Shown: piece after piece, positions 63,962 through 64,000 of the stretch
Layout of the letters: every line of letters starts with the position of its first letter
Numbering within the stretch: the stretch's first letter is position 1
DNA from: Bog-473 sp963788585
GTDB taxonomy: Bacteria > Actinomycetota > Acidimicrobiia > Acidimicrobiales > RAAP-2
Reading direction: 5' to 3'
Assembly: GCA_963788585.1 (NCBI GenBank)
Contig: CAWBHA010000004.1
Span: 248,001 to 312,000 of the forward strand
DNA: 64,000 nucleotides
The notes under the pieces: generated by a model
Seen by the model: the letters and a program-made list of their open reading frames with translations, nothing else
The model's database searches: none
What the model was told of the DNA's origin: nothing
Position numbers and translations under genes: made by a program

Positions 63962-64000
63962 CGCTCCCGACACCCGCCCCCTCACCAAAGGAAGTTATCG

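Overview
This is high-GC (roughly two-thirds G+C) bacterial DNA with tightly packed genes, many GTG starts and many 4-bp ATGA/GTGA stop-start overlaps. The content points to an actinobacterium, most likely class Acidimicrobiia or a close relative. It has secreted proteins built from repeats of the type GYWLVASDGGIFxYGDA, an F420-type luciferase-like oxidoreductase, DUF2889, a C4 zinc-ribbon/histidine-phosphatase pair and EttA. No tRNA, rRNA, CRISPR array, insertion sequence or phage gene was seen. The taxon is inferred, not proven.

Layout. 1-9.1 kb: end of a methyltransferase, a JmjC/cupin-type oxygenase, a secreted propeller-like repeat protein, and three consecutive GH16 glycoside hydrolases, two of which carry the same repeat module. 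9.1-26.6 kb: a surface-polysaccharide region with a FemAB-like GNAT protein, a second JmjC/cupin protein, four glycosyltransferases, a polysaccharide deacetylase, a sulfotransferase, a flippase, a large multi-pass membrane protein that contains a UvrD-helicase 2B-like segment, an epimerase, a GMC oxidoreductase with a ferredoxin-like cysteine motif, and a putative membrane-associated hydrolase. This set would suit synthesis, modification (deacetylation, sulfation, oxidation), export and trimming of an exopolysaccharide. 26.6-37.8 kb: a redox/lipid-type region (frameshifted SDR epimerase, AhpD-like protein, two SDRs, LLM oxidoreductase, amine oxidase, dienelactone hydrolase, thiolase-like protein) with an OmpR-type two-component system. 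37.8-41.2 kb: cydD and a doubly frameshifted cydC. 41.2-45.8 kb: a six-gene operon on the minus strand (aminotransferase, PhzF, NUDIX, zinc ribbon, histidine phosphatase, DUF2889). 45.8-56.3 kb: mixed housekeeping and transport genes ending in ettA. 56.4-64 kb: a giant secreted S53 (sedolisin) peptidase of about 2,500 residues with a nested propeller, twelve MBG-type repeats and a C-terminal propeller-like module.

The same six-unit repeat module (about 42 residues per unit) occurs in four secreted proteins here, fused to three unrelated partners. At least seven single-base frameshifts break six otherwise conserved genes. Either the assembly carries indel errors or several genes are decaying; the DNA alone does not settle which.
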